From Clostridia bacterium (GTDB lineage: Bacteria; Bacillota; Clostridia; Oscillospirales; Acutalibacteraceae), in assembly GCA_017502085.1 (NCBI GenBank), contig JAFVVQ010000021.1:1-64000 (forward strand): a DNA stretch of 64,000 nt, written 5' to 3'. Below the pieces are notes generated by a model that was given only the letters and a program-made list of their open reading frames with translations, was not told the origin of the DNA and ran no database searches. Every line of letters begins with the position of its first letter. Position 1 is the first letter of the stretch. The translations under genes were made by a program, and so were the position numbers. Below are positions 46,172-55,485 of this stretch, piece after piece.

Positions 46172-46205
46172 AAACGGCGCACACCAAGCGGTGTACGCCG
46201 TTTTT
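46172..46205 (+). terminator. Terminator after the lipoprotein pair
   Basis: ACGGCGCACACC pairs with GGTGTACGCCGT (one mismatch) around AAGC, with A-rich and T5 flanks, so it can stop both the lipoprotein transcript and the convergent argH transcript. Confidence 0.85.
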
Positions 46206-46218
46206 GTCTGCTTAATTG

Positions 46219-47526
46219 TTACATACCTCTTCTTGAAACGCAGTTTTCGAGCTTGATTGCTTCGTATACTCCGTCATCAAAAAGTTCGCAGATACCTTGA
46301 TATTCCTCAAGAGAGAGGGTTTCAAGGGTCTTGTTTTCTCTGATGCAGAGAGCGACAAGTTCGCCCGTTGCTTTATATGCATCACGGAAGGGGAGTCCCT
46401 TTGAAACAAGGTAGTCAGCGCAGTCGGTTGCGTTGATGAAGCCGCCTGCTGCCGCTTTTCTCATGTTTTCAGGGATTGCCTTCATTGTTGCAATCATCGG
46501 CTCAAGGGTAACAAGGCAGATTTTAACGGTGTCAAACGCATCGAAAATCGCATCCTTATCCTCCTGCATATCCTTGTTATATGCGAGGGGAAGACCCTTC
46601 ATAACCGTCAGAAGAGTCATCAGGTCGCCGAATACTCTGCCGCTCTTACCTCTGACAAGCTCTGCAATATCGGGATTCTTCTTCTGCGGCATAATGCTGG
46701 AGCCTGTTGAGAAGGCATCGTCAAGCTCGACGAATTTGAATTCCCACGAGCACCAGAGGATGATTTCTTCGCAGAGTCTTGAAAGATGCACCATACAGAT
46801 TGAAAGTGCGGATGCAAGTTCAATGCAGAAATCTCTGTCGGATACACCGTCGAGAGTGCTCCCGGTGTATGAATCGAAGCCGAGGAATTCGGCGGTCATT
46901 GCTCTGTCGATGGGGTAGGTTGTGCCTGCAAGTGCGCCACTGCCGAGAGGCGAAGAATTCATTCTCTTCTTCGCATCTTCGATTCTGCCGAGGTCACGGG
47001 TGAGCATCTCGGTGTATGCAGTCAGATGAGCCTTGAAGGTGATGGGCTGCGCTCTCTGAAGATGAGTGTAGCCGGGCATAATTGCGTTTGCGTATTCGTC
47101 GCCCTTTTCTTCAAGAGCCTTGATGAGCTTTTTGACGAGAACGAGTGTTTCTTCGCATTCGTTACGCAGATAGAGTCTGACGTCAAGCGCAACCTGATCG
47201 TTACGGCTTCTGCCCGTATGCAGACGTTTGCCCGCATCGCCGATTCTCTCGGTGAGTGTCTGCTCAACGAAAGTATGGATATCTTCGGCATTGGGATCGA
47301 TAAGAAGTTCGCCCGAAGATATTTCGTGTCTGATTTTTGCAAGCTCGGAGCAAATCAGCGCACCGTCATCCTGCGAGATGATACCCTTTGCGGCAAGCAT
47401 CGTTGCATGAGCGATACTGCCCTCGATATCCTGATAATACATCCTCGAATCTGTTGAGATTGAGGAGTTGAAGTCATTTGTTTTTTTGTCGGCTTCCTTT
47501 GAGAAGCGTCCTGCCCAGAGTTTCAT
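46219..47526 (-). CDS. argH: Argininosuccinate lyase
   Basis: Enzyme of 435 residues that splits argininosuccinate into arginine and fumarate, the last step of arginine synthesis. Signatures are KLWAGRFSKEADKKTNDFNSSI, HTGRSRNDQVALDVRLYLR, TYPIDRAMTAEFLGF, and the fumarase-superfamily signature GSSIMPQKKNPD with the catalytic Ser. The C-terminal part is shorter than in the 460-residue enzymes. The 5' neighbour in the same direction is argG, from which it is separated by a terminator-like hairpin and 300 bp of repeats. Confidence 0.95.
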   Translation of the reverse strand: MKLWAGRFSKEADKKTNDFNSSISTDSRMYYQDIEGSIAHATMLAAKGIISQDDGALICSELAKIRHEISSGELLIDPNAEDIHTFVEQTLTERIGDAGKRLHTGRSRNDQVALDVRLYLRNECEETLVLVKKLIKALEEKGDEYANAIMPGYTHLQRAQPITFKAHLTAYTEMLTRDLGRIEDAKKRMNSSPLGSGALAGTTYPIDRAMTAEFLGFDSYTGSTLDGVSDRDFCIELASALSICMVHLSRLCEEIILWCSWEFKFVELDDAFSTGSSIMPQKKNPDIAELVRGKSGRVFGDLMTLLTVMKGLPLAYNKDMQEDKDAIFDAFDTVKICLVTLEPMIATMKAIPENMRKAAAGGFINATDCADYLVSKGLPFRDAYKATGELVALCIRENKTLETLSLEEYQGICELFDDGVYEAIKLENCVSRRGM

Positions 47527-47542
47527 ATGAATCCTCCTATGG

Positions 47543-47850
47543 TTTAGTGAAAAATAACTTAAGTGAAGAGTGAAAAGTTGAGGGCGGACTTTGTCCGCAC
47601 CTGATTTTTAGTGAAGAATAACTTGAGTGAAAAGTGAAGAGTTAAGGGTGGGCGTTGCCCACACCCATTTTCAGTGAAAAGCAACTTAAGTGAAGAGTGA
47701 AGAGTTGAGGGCGGACTCTGTCCGCACCTGATTTTTAGTGAAGAATAACTTGAGTGAAAAGTGAAGAGTTAAGGGTGGGCGTTGCCCACACCCATTTTTA
47801 GTGAAAAGCAACTTAAGTGAATAGTTGAGGGTGGGTGTTGCCCACACCTC
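47543..47850. repeat. Intergenic 64-bp repeat cluster D (five hairpins) between argG and argH
   Basis: Five hairpins alternate between two types: GGCGGAC-TTT-GTCCGCACC, GGTGGGC-GTT-GCCCACACC, GGCGGAC-TCT-GTCCGCACC, GGTGGGC-GTT-GCCCACACC, and GGTGGGT-GTT-GCCCACACC. The alternation and near-identical pairs suggest that a two-unit block was duplicated. Confidence 0.92.
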
Positions 47851-47861
47851 GTTGATATACG

Positions 47862-47891
47862 GGAAAAGAGCCGCCAGACTGTGACGGCTCT
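47862..47891 (-). terminator. Terminator-like hairpin after argG
   Basis: AGAGCCG (47867-47873) pairs with CGGCTCT (47885-47891). On the minus strand it is followed by TTTTCCC, starting 17 bp after the argG stop codon; on the + strand a T6 follows, so it may work in both directions. Confidence 0.7.
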
Positions 47892-47907
47892 GTTTTTTAA
47901 ACAAAGA

Positions 47908-49134
47908 TCAGTTGTTGCCTCTTTCAGCGTCAAGGATAGCCTTAACCTTGATGGGAAGACCGAAGAGGTTGATGAAGCCTGCGGAATCCTTCTGGTTGTA
48001 AACGTCATCCTCGTCGAAGGTTGCGAACTGTTCGCTGTAAAGTGAATAGGGTGAAGTTACGCCTGCGTTGATCATATTGCCCTTGTAAAGCTTGAGCTTG
48101 ACGTCGCCTGTAACTGTTTCCTGAGTCTTGTCAACAAAAGCGGAGAGAGACTCGCGAAGAGGTGTGAACCACTGACCGAAGTAAACGAGTTCTGCAAACT
48201 TGTGAGCGATGATTTCCTTGTAGTGATGAGTGTCTCTGTCGAGAGTGATTGTTTCAAGAATATCGTGTGCTCTGAAAAGGATGGAGCCTGCGGGATTCTC
48301 ATAAACGCCTCTGGACTTCATACCTACAAGACGGTTTTCAACGATGTCGTTGAGACCGATACCGTTCTTGCCGCCGATTTCGTTGAGATGCTTGATGAGA
48401 GTTACGCCGTCCATTTCAACGCCGTCAACTGCTGTGGGAACGCCCTTTTCGAAGTGGATTGTGATATATGTTGCTTCGTCGGGAGCCATTTCGGGAGAAA
48501 CGCCCATTTCAAGGAAGCCGGGTTTGTTATACTGAGGCTCGTTTGCGGGATCTTCAAGATCGAGACCCTCGTGTGAAAGGTGCCAGAGGTTCTTGTCCTT
48601 GGAGTAGTTTGTCTCGCGGTTGATCTTGAGGGGAATGTTGTGAGCTTCTGCATATTCGATTTCTTCTTCACGGGACTTGATATCCCAGATTCTCCAGGGA
48701 GCGATGATTTCCATCTCGGGAGCAAAAGCCTTGATTGTGAGTTCGAATCTTACCTGGTCATTGCCCTTACCTGTGCAACCGTGGCAGATAGCGTCAGCGC
48801 CTTCAGCTTTAGCAATTTCAACGATTCTCTTTGCGATGATGGGACGTGCGAAAGATGTACCGAGAAGATATTCCTTCTCATAAACTGCGCCTGCCTTGAG
48901 GGTGGGCCAGATGTAGTCTGTAACGAATTCGTCCTGAAGGTTTTCGATATAGAGCTTCGATGCACCTGTCTTGATAGCCTTTTCTTCAAGACCGTCGAGC
49001 TCTGTGCCCTGACCTACGTCACCTGAAACAGCGATAACTTCGCAGTTGTTGTAGTTTTCTTTGAGCCAGGGGATGATGATTGAGGTATCAAGACCGCCTG
49101 AGTAGGCGAGAACAACTTTTTTGATTTCTTTCAT
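47908..49134 (-). CDS. argG: Argininosuccinate synthase
   Basis: Enzyme of 408 residues that joins citrulline and aspartate using ATP. Signatures are the P-loop-like [66 protein letters not shown]-like ([20 protein letters not shown]), and LGASFARP-type [15 protein letters not shown]. The ATG at 49134 is chosen over an in-frame TTG at 49149, since GGAG lies 9 bp before the ATG and overlaps the TTG. Together with argH it makes arginine from citrulline; argF and argD are not in the window. Confidence 0.95.
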   Translation of the reverse strand: MKEIKKVVLAYSGGLDTSIIIPWLKENYNNCEVIAVSGDVGQGTELDGLEEKAIKTGASKLYIENLQDEFVTDYIWPTLKAGAVYEKEYLLGTSFARPIIAKRIVEIAKAEGADAICHGCTGKGNDQVRFELTIKAFAPEMEIIAPWRIWDIKSREEEIEYAEAHNIPLKINRETNYSKDKNLWHLSHEGLDLEDPANEPQYNKPGFLEMGVSPEMAPDEATYITIHFEKGVPTAVDGVEMDGVTLIKHLNEIGGKNGIGLNDIVENRLVGMKSRGVYENPAGSILFRAHDILETITLDRDTHHYKEIIAHKFAELVYFGQWFTPLRESLSAFVDKTQETVTGDVKLKLYKGNMINAGVTSPYSLYSEQFATFDEDDVYNQKDSAGFINLFGLPIKVKAILDAERGNN

Positions 49135-49174
49135 TTTGAATGTCTCCAATCTTTGAATTTAATGTTATGCATTG

Positions 49175-49224
49175 ATTATACACCGAATATTCAAAAAATC
49201 AAGTGAATTTTGAATATTTATGCA
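49175..49224 (-). promoter_or_regulatory. argG promoter with possible ArgR boxes
   Basis: On the minus strand: TTGATT (49202-49197), 16-bp spacer, TATAAT (49180-49175). Just upstream, TGCATAAATATTCA (49224-49211) resembles the ARG-box consensus TGAATWWWWATTCA with two differences in the arms, and a second TGAATATTC lies in the spacer. Control by ArgR is inferred from these and the gene content; no argR is in the window. Confidence 0.45.
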
Positions 49225-49264
49225 AATTTGTCGTAATTAACAAAATTTAATGCAAAAATACGCA

Positions 49265-50275
49265 TTAACCGAGCAAAAGACCGACTTTTTTCTTCGCTTT
49301 GACGAGAGTACGGTTTGCGAAACGTGAAGCCTTCTCTGCACCGTTTGCCGCAGTATCGAGCAGATACTGTTTATCAGCCATAAGTCTCTTGAAGTTTTCC
49401 TGAACGGGACGGAGCTCTTCGATTACTGCTTCTGCAACCTTAACTTTGAAATCACCGTAGCCTTTGCCTTCGAATTCCTTTTCAATGGCGGCATAGTCGA
49501 GACCCGTGCAGCAGGAATAGATTGCCATAAGGTTGTTGATACCGTCTTTACCGTCAGCATATCTGACACAGGCTTCGCTGTCGGTAACGGCAGACTTGAA
49601 TTTCTTGAGGATAACGTCGGGAGTGTCAAGCAGAGAGACGGATGCCTTGGGGTTGGGGTCGCTCTTTGACATCTTCTGAGTGGGATCCTGAAGGCTCATT
49701 ACTCTTGCACCGACCTTGCCGATGAAAGGCTCGGGGAGAGCAAAGGTGTTGCCGCGCAGAGTGTTGAAGCGGTTTGCAATGTCTCGTGCAAGTTCGAGAT
49801 GCTGCTTCTGGTCTGCACCGATGGGCACGTAATTCGCCTGATAGAGAAGAATATCCGCAGCCATAAGAACGGGGTATGCAAACAGACCGACGTTGACGTT
49901 ATCGGCGTGCTTCTGTGACTTCTCTTTAAACTGTGTCATTCTTGATGCCTCTCCGAACTGCGTGTAGCAATCGAGAATCCAGACAAGTTCTGCGTGTGCG
50001 GGAACCTGACTCTGGATGAAAACAATGCTCTGCTCAGGATCAAGACCGATTGAGAGAAGAAGAGCATACATTTCAAGAATCTGCTGACGGAGTTTGGTGG
50101 GGTCGGGGTGGATTGTGAGAGCATGGAGATCTGCAACCGCATAAAGACAGTTGTAGTCTTCACTCATCGCTTTCCAGTTCTTGAGAGCGCCGAGATAGTT
50201 GCCGAGAGTAGGTACGGCGGTAGGCTGAATCATACTCAGCACTATCGGCTTGCGCTCGGGAGTTGTGTTTTCCAT
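49265..50275 (-). CDS. trpS: Tryptophanyl-tRNA synthetase
   Basis: Class I synthetase of 336 residues. The HIGH-equivalent is MIQPTAVPTLGNYLGALKNW, with PTLGNYLG. The KMSKS motif is DPTQKMSKSDPNP. The length and the GADQKQHLELARDIA motif are typical. It lies 28 bp downstream of an aminotransferase gene in the same direction, so the two may be cotranscribed. No T-box or trp-codon leader is seen in front. Confidence 0.96.
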   Translation of the reverse strand: MENTTPERKPIVLSMIQPTAVPTLGNYLGALKNWKAMSEDYNCLYAVADLHALTIHPDPTKLRQQILEMYALLLSIGLDPEQSIVFIQSQVPAHAELVWILDCYTQFGEASRMTQFKEKSQKHADNVNVGLFAYPVLMAADILLYQANYVPIGADQKQHLELARDIANRFNTLRGNTFALPEPFIGKVGARVMSLQDPTQKMSKSDPNPKASVSLLDTPDVILKKFKSAVTDSEACVRYADGKDGINNLMAIYSCCTGLDYAAIEKEFEGKGYGDFKVKVAEAVIEELRPVQENFKRLMADKQYLLDTAANGAEKASRFANRTLVKAKKKVGLLLG

Positions 50276-50303
50276 ATATATTACCTCGCTAAAAAGTTAC
50301 GTC

Positions 50304-51482
50304 TTAATAGGATTTTGCCACTTCACCGAGAATCTTCACACCCTTGACGATATCCTCATCGGAGGGAGTTGAGAAGTTAAGGCGGACATAATCGCAGGGA
50401 GCGTCGCCGTCGCAGAGGAAGGCATTGCCGGGAACAACCGAAACACCTGCGGCACTTGCTTTTCTGACGAAATCGAGCATATCCACGCCGTCGGGAAGCT
50501 TTGCCCAGACAAACAGACCGCCTTCGGGTCGCTGATAATCGAAGAAATCACCGACCTCCTTATCGAGACTGTCGCAAAGGAGATTGAGTTTGCGGCGGTA
50601 GATATCCCTGATTTTATTGATATGGGCTTCGAAATCAAATTCGGTGAGCCACTTGTAGACGATAAGCTGGGAGATGAGGGGGGTATGAACGTCCTGAGTC
50701 TGCTTTGCGACGGTGATTTTGGCAATAAGCTTTTCGTTTGCAACAACGAAACCGACTCTGACACCGGGAGCAACAATCTTCGAGAATGATCCCGAATAGA
50801 TGACTATTCCGTCGGTGTCAAGGCTCTTGATTGCGGGTACGCTTTCACCTGAAACACGCAGGTCACCGTAGGGATTATCCTCCAGGATGAGAACGCCGTA
50901 TTTCTTTGCAAGTTCGTAGACCGCCTTTCTCTTTTCGAAAGACATGGTTGAACCTGCGGGATTCTGAAAGTTGGGGATTGTATAGATGAATTTGACGTTT
51001 TCTTCGCTTCTGAGCTTTTCTTCAAGAATTTCAAGATTCATACCGTCTTTTTCAAGCGGTACACCGACGAGCTTTGCACCGTGGCTTCTGAAACAGTTGA
51101 GAGCACCAATAAATGCGGGTTCTTCGCAGATGATGCAGTCACCGTGATTGATAAGGCAGTGACACGCAAGACTCATTACCTGCTGTGCACCGCTGGTAAC
51201 GATAAGCTTATCGTTTTCGCCGTAAGCACCGTAGCGCTCTTTTGCAAGAGCGGAAAGAGTGTCAACGAGGGGAGCGTAGCCTTCGCTGATGCCGTACTGC
51301 AGAGCGAGAATCGGCTGTTTTTCGAGAACGTCGTTCACGATTTTTCTGATATCGTCAACGGGAAAGGCGTCGGGGGCAGGGTTGCCTGCGGCAAGAGGGA
51401 TTGTGTTGCCCGAACTTTTGAGAATCTCTCTGATTATTGAAGGCTTGAGAGAAGCGATTCCCGAAGAAAATTTGTAATCCAT
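50304..51482 (-). CDS. PLP-dependent aminotransferase, class I/II
   Basis: 392 residues of fold-type I, closest in pattern to the 2-aminoadipate/aromatic (LysN/MocR-C-terminal-like) group, but without a DNA-binding domain. Signatures are LAAGNPAPDAFPVDDIRKI, LQYGISEGYAPLVDTLS, VTSGAQQVMSLACHCLINHGD, YTIPNFQNPAGSTMSFEKR, the LEDNPYGDLR loop with the PLP-contacting Asp/Tyr, and the PLP lysine in YSGSFSKIVAPGVRVGF. It could supply Tyr, Phe, Leu or 2-aminoadipate by transamination. As the aromatic operon lacks a final aminotransferase, a role in making Phe and Tyr from the keto acids is possible (inference). It is divergent from the HAD gene at 51631. Confidence 0.87.
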   Translation of the reverse strand: MDYKFSSGIASLKPSIIREILKSSGNTIPLAAGNPAPDAFPVDDIRKIVNDVLEKQPILALQYGISEGYAPLVDTLSALAKERYGAYGENDKLIVTSGAQQVMSLACHCLINHGDCIICEEPAFIGALNCFRSHGAKLVGVPLEKDGMNLEILEEKLRSEENVKFIYTIPNFQNPAGSTMSFEKRKAVYELAKKYGVLILEDNPYGDLRVSGESVPAIKSLDTDGIVIYSGSFSKIVAPGVRVGFVVANEKLIAKITVAKQTQDVHTPLISQLIVYKWLTEFDFEAHINKIRDIYRRKLNLLCDSLDKEVGDFFDYQRPEGGLFVWAKLPDGVDMLDFVRKASAAGVSVVPGNAFLCDGDAPCDYVRLNFSTPSDEDIVKGVKILGEVAKSY

Positions 51483-51566
51483 AATTTTTCATATCCTTTC
51501 GGAACTTTAGATAATAACAAATATATATTATATCACAGAAAATTGCACTTGTAAACCGCAAGGATG

Positions 51567-51595
51567 TTGTTAATGAAAAAATTTTGTGTTATAAT
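51567..51595 (+). promoter_or_regulatory. Promoter of the 51631 HAD gene
   Basis: TTGTTA (51567-51572), 17-bp spacer, TATAAT (51590-51595), with TG one base upstream (extended -10). Confidence 0.75.
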
Positions 51596-51630
51596 AAAGA
51601 TAGCTTATTGTAAAAGAAAGGGTTTTGCCG

Positions 51631-52281
51631 ATGGGGAATTATGACGTTGTTCTTTTTGATTTTGACGGCACGTTTGCAGATACGGGAGAAGGGATGTTTG
51701 AATCCATTCAGTATGCGGTGAAATCTCTCGGATTTGAACCGCTTGACGGAGCAACGCTCCGCCGCTTTGTCGGACCGCCCGTATTTGAATCGTTTATCCG
51801 GGAACTTGGTGTTGATGCTGAAAAAGCGGATTATGCTGTCACGAAATACCGTGAAGCCTATGCGGAAAGCGGAATTTTCAAATTCAGAATCTACGAGGGT
51901 ATCCTCGACCTTCTGCGTGAGCTCAAGGATAACGGGATACGTGTCGGTATCGCTTCGGCAAAGCCGCAGAAATTCATCGTCAGAATCGTTGCCCACCTCG
52001 GAATCGGGGAGTGGATAGATTATATATCTTCACCCGCCGACGATAAGGCTGACCCCAGTAAGGTGAAACTGATAAACCAGGCGGTCAGTGCCCTGAAAGC
52101 CGAAAAATCACGCGTACTGATGGTCGGCGACCGCCATTTCGATATCAGCGGTGCAAACGGGTCAGGAGTGGACAGTGTAGGAGTCACCTTCGGTTACGGC
52201 AGTGAAGAGGAGCTTCGCAATGCGAAGGCAACTTTTATCGCACATACAGTTTCCGAAGTGAGAAATATTGTTTTTCGCTGA
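51631..52281 (+). CDS. HAD-family phosphatase (phosphoglycolate-phosphatase-like)
   Basis: 216 residues with motif I LFDFDGTFADTGEGM, the cap-domain pattern FVGPPVFESFI, motif II with the Ser/Ala pair in VGIASAKPQKFIV, and motif III/IV in MVGDRHFDISGANGSGVDSVGVTFGYG. The GVTFGYGS end is typical of phosphoglycolate phosphatase and PpaX-like enzymes. The ATG at 51631 has GAAAGGG upstream; an in-frame TTG at 51625 is too close to it. Its last 47 bp overlap, tail to tail, the end of the convergent membrane-protein gene. Confidence 0.88.
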   Translation: MGNYDVVLFDFDGTFADTGEGMFESIQYAVKSLGFEPLDGATLRRFVGPPVFESFIRELGVDAEKADYAVTKYREAYAESGIFKFRIYEGILDLLRELKDNGIRVGIASAKPQKFIVRIVAHLGIGEWIDYISSPADDKADPSKVKLINQAVSALKAEKSRVLMVGDRHFDISGANGSGVDSVGVTFGYGSEEELRNAKATFIAHTVSEVRNIVFR

Positions 52282-53773
52282 TTTCCTTTCTGCTTGCCGA
52301 TACGGTTGCGGCAAACCAGAAACCGTAAAAGAGAATAAGTGCGATTATCATCAGTATCGTGATGACGCATCCGCCTTCCTTCAGTGTTTCGAGAAGCGCT
52401 GAAGGATTTTTTATGCCTCTGAAAAGGGTGAGGATATCCATTCTTTTGTTGTAGCTTGCACCGAAATAGATGATGCCCGTCAAAGCGAAATAGAGAGGTG
52501 CGGCAACGGTGCAGAAATCCTCGGTTCTTTTTGTTACGGGAATCGGCAGCCCCTTTGAAACGCAGTTTTTCTTTGAGATAAGTACGGAGGGGATGAACGC
52601 AATCACGCAGAGTACGACGGAAATGATAATCTGAATCAGCTCTTCCTCGTCGGACCAGCCGCGGATTGCAATCCATTCGGAGATTCTGCCGCCGAGGGGT
52701 CTTGCAAGAGTCAGCACGAAGGTGAAAACAAAGGTGAATAAGGCGTGATAAGCGGCTCTGAGCTTATCGTTTTCGATGACGGGCTCGTCATATTCGAATC
52801 TGCCCTCGCCGCCCGCAATGCTTTCGGGCAGACAGATGAGAATGAGCATAATTCCGAAGCCGAGCAGGAAGCCCGTGAAGAATTCCCAGAGAGACCATCC
52901 GCAGTTGACGATGAACGCAGGTGCGTTGACGGCGGCGAAAAAGCCTCTGTCGGAATCGAGAATGAGAAAGATATCGGCGGCGGTAATCGCGACAGCGCAG
53001 ACAAAATTGATTCCCGTTGAGAGGAATGCGGTGATTTTATCCTTGAACACGATGAGAGCCGTGAGCGATGAAACAAGCGCCGCAATTGCGCTCGAAATAA
53101 CCTCGATGCTTGTGAAATAGTTTCTGCCGAAGGGGACTTTCTTTGCCCAGGCGGCAGAGCCGAAATTAGTGATATATGCCTTGAGGGGAGTCATATCGAC
53201 GCCTCTGTCGGCAAGGCCGAGCTTAAAGCCTTCAACTGCCTCGGGATTGATTAGCGGCAGAATGAAATGCGAAAGCGATGCCTGCATTGCAAGCATAACG
53301 ACGTAGTAAACGGCGATGAGCACGATGTAATTCTTGAGCGTATATTTACGTTTTGAGAAAAGAGAGCCGAGAAAGAGCGCAAAAAGAGGCATCCATCCGA
53401 AGCCGAGCAAAAGCATAATTCCGAGACCGCTGAAGCAACTGATTTCAATCGTTCTTGCAACTTCTTCACCCGTGAATGCGGCGGTGCTGCCGAGATAGCC
53501 GCCCATCTGACTGTTGAGGGTGCCCCAGCCTCCGTTGGTTATGCCGAGAAGAAAAACGGCAAACGGAATGGCTTCATAAGTCATTTTCTTTTTGTTGCCG
53601 AAAAATGCGAAGATAAAAAGCATCATCGCTACGCCGACGGCAAACATACCCCACATTGAACCCCAGCCGTGGTCGCCTCGGACTCGCCACATAAAGCCGG
53701 TCATAATCGAAAATGCAAAGAGCATAAGGGCTTTTGTGCCTGCGGAAAGGTTGCGTGTTGAAAGAGTATTCAT
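52235..53773 (-). CDS. Unknown polytopic membrane protein
   Basis: 512 residues with about 11 strong hydrophobic segments; not assigned to a family. Distinct features are R30-V-R32-G-D34-H35-GWGSMWG at the start of the second segment, and a related GITNGGWGTLNSQMGGYLG after the next, i.e. two Gly/Trp-rich charged motifs placed at membrane edges, which look functional. A soluble acidic loop of about 20 residues (GGEGRFEYDEPVIENDK) lies near residue 325. A carrier or a membrane enzyme is possible. The ATG at 53773 has AAAGGAG upstream; an in-frame TTG at 53791 overlaps that SD. Confidence 0.8.
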   Translation of the reverse strand: MNTLSTRNLSAGTKALMLFAFSIMTGFMWRVRGDHGWGSMWGMFAVGVAMMLFIFAFFGNKKKMTYEAIPFAVFLLGITNGGWGTLNSQMGGYLGSTAAFTGEEVARTIEISCFSGLGIMLLLGFGWMPLFALFLGSLFSKRKYTLKNYIVLIAVYYVVMLAMQASLSHFILPLINPEAVEGFKLGLADRGVDMTPLKAYITNFGSAAWAKKVPFGRNYFTSIEVISSAIAALVSSLTALIVFKDKITAFLSTGINFVCAVAITAADIFLILDSDRGFFAAVNAPAFIVNCGWSLWEFFTGFLLGFGIMLILICLPESIAGGEGRFEYDEPVIENDKLRAAYHALFTFVFTFVLTLARPLGGRISEWIAIRGWSDEEELIQIIISVVLCVIAFIPSVLISKKNCVSKGLPIPVTKRTEDFCTVAAPLYFALTGIIYFGASYNKRMDILTLFRGIKNPSALLETLKEGGCVITILMIIALILFYGFWFAATVSASRKEISEKQYFSLRKLYVR

Positions 53774-53886
53774 TTCGTTTTCTCCTTTCAATCATATATG
53801 AATCTATTTTAAAACGAAATTTATAATATTGCAATAATTAATTGAAAAACAAAGGTGAATTTTAATTTATAATGCTCCGCAGGTGG

Positions 53887-53915
53887 TTTACAATTACGGT
53901 AATGTATGTTAAAAT
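53887..53915 (+). promoter_or_regulatory. Promoter of the phosphoglucomutase gene
   Basis: TTTACA (53887-53892), 17-bp spacer, TAAAAT (53910-53915). It implies a 5' UTR of about 130 nt that contains one inverted copy of the 64-bp repeat. Confidence 0.6.
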
Positions 53916-53965
53916 AAAACGAGTATATGTGTGAATGACAGCTTTCGGTTCGGAGTGAATAATCA

Positions 53966-54034
53966 GAATCGGGTAAGGGCAAAGCCCACTCTTAACTGTT
54001 CACTTTTCATTCAAGTTATTTTTCACTTAAATTA
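53966..54034. repeat. Single 64-bp repeat unit, reverse orientation (F)
   Basis: AATCGGGTAAGGGC-AAA-GCCCACTC followed by the complement of the A/G-rich head (CTTAACTGTTCACTTTTCA). It is transcribed as part of the phosphoglucomutase 5' UTR and its end lies about 15 bp from the SD GGGGGG. Confidence 0.85.
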
Positions 54035-54051
54035 TTCCGGGGGGAATTCAA

Positions 54052-55460
54052 ATGATAAAATTCGGAACAGGCGGATGGCGTGCCGTTATCGGTGACGACT
54101 TCATCTGCACAAACATCCGCAAGGTTGCCGCAGGCATACTTGCACTGGCAAAGGAACAGGGCAAAACGGACAAGCCCGTTGTTATCGGTTACGACCGCCG
54201 CTTTCTTTCGGATTCAGCGGCAAAATGGGTTGCTGAGGTCCTTGCCGAAGGCGGTATGGAGGTATGGTTTCTCAACCGTTCCGCACCGACTCCTCTGATA
54301 ATGCATACCGTCAAGAATAAAGAACTTTATTTCGGTATCGAGATAACGGCAAGTCATAATCCGTCAAGCTATAACGGAATCAAGCTCATTGTTGATGAGG
54401 GCAGAGATGCTCCTGTTGAGACAACAGAACGTCTTGAACAGATTATCGAAGCGGTTGATGAAGTGGAATACTGCGATTTCGATAAGGCGGTTGCCGAAGG
54501 TAAAATAATTTATCAGCGCAACCTTTTCAATGATTTCATTGACGATATCCTTAAGCTTCTTGACGTTGCGGCGCTGCGTGAGAGAGGTCTCAGAGTTCTT
54601 TTCGATACGATGCACGGCTCGGGAACTTTCCCGCTTCAGGTTATTTTCCATACCGCTCGTTGCACAATCGATACGATAAATCTCAATAAGGATGCGTATT
54701 TCGGCGGTCAGATGCCCGCTCCCACAGAGCAGACTCTGAGTGCGCTGAGTGACCTTGTTATCAAGGAGAATTATGACCTCGGTATTGCGATGGACGGCGA
54801 CGGCGACCGTCTCGGCATCATCGACAGAAACGGCAGATATATCAATGCGAACGAGATTCTCTGTATGCTTTACTATTATCTCGTCAGCTATAAGGGCTGG
54901 AAGGGCCCGTTGTGCGCAATCTTGCAACAACGCATATGCTTGACAGAATTGCGGAGAGCTTCGGCGAAAAATGTTACGAAGTACCCGTCGGATTCAAGCA
55001 TATTTCATCTAAAATCGATGAGGTAGATGCGGTTCTCGGCGGCGAATCCTCGGGCGGTCTGACCGTCAGAGGTCACATCAACGGCAAGGATTCAGTCTAT
55101 GCGGCATCCCTTTTTGCTGAAATGGTCAGTGTTACGGGCAAGTCGCCCACACAGATTATGAATGAACTCGAGGCGCAGTTCGGCAAATTCGTTATGGTTG
55201 AGGACAATCTTCGCTTTGCACCCGAAAACAAGGCGGAAGTTGAGAATATCATTATGGTCGAAAAGAAATTGCCCGATTTCGGTGTTGAGATTGAAAGAGT
55301 AGGCTACGAAGACGGCTGCAAGGTTTATTTCGCTGACGGCAGCTTTGTAATCTGCAGATTCTCGGGCACAGAACCGCTCCTGCGTATTTTTGCGGAAAGC
55401 TCCACGAAGGAAGTCGCAGCAAAATATATCACGGATTTCAAGGCATTCCTCGGTATTTAA
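54052..55460 (+). pseudogene. Phosphoglucomutase/phosphomannomutase family gene with one frame break
   Basis: Two frames (54052-55026 and 54912-55460) together encode one alpha-D-phosphohexomutase of about 469 residues, which moves phosphate between C1 and C6 of hexoses. Frame one has the active-site serine loop TASHNPSSYNGIKL and the metal loop DGDGDRLGI. Frame two has the sugar loop GGESSGG and the phosphate site RFSGTEPLLRIF. The break is at 54903-54910: reading GGC CCG then shifting back one base gives GPVVRNLATTHMLD, the natural continuation. All four catalytic loops are intact, so this is either a one-base loss or assembly error, or a -1 frameshift (the site G GGC CCG has the X XXY YYZ form). 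There is no other sign of decay. Confidence 0.85.
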
Positions 55461-55485
55461 CGCAATTCGTGTTTTGCAATTAAAA

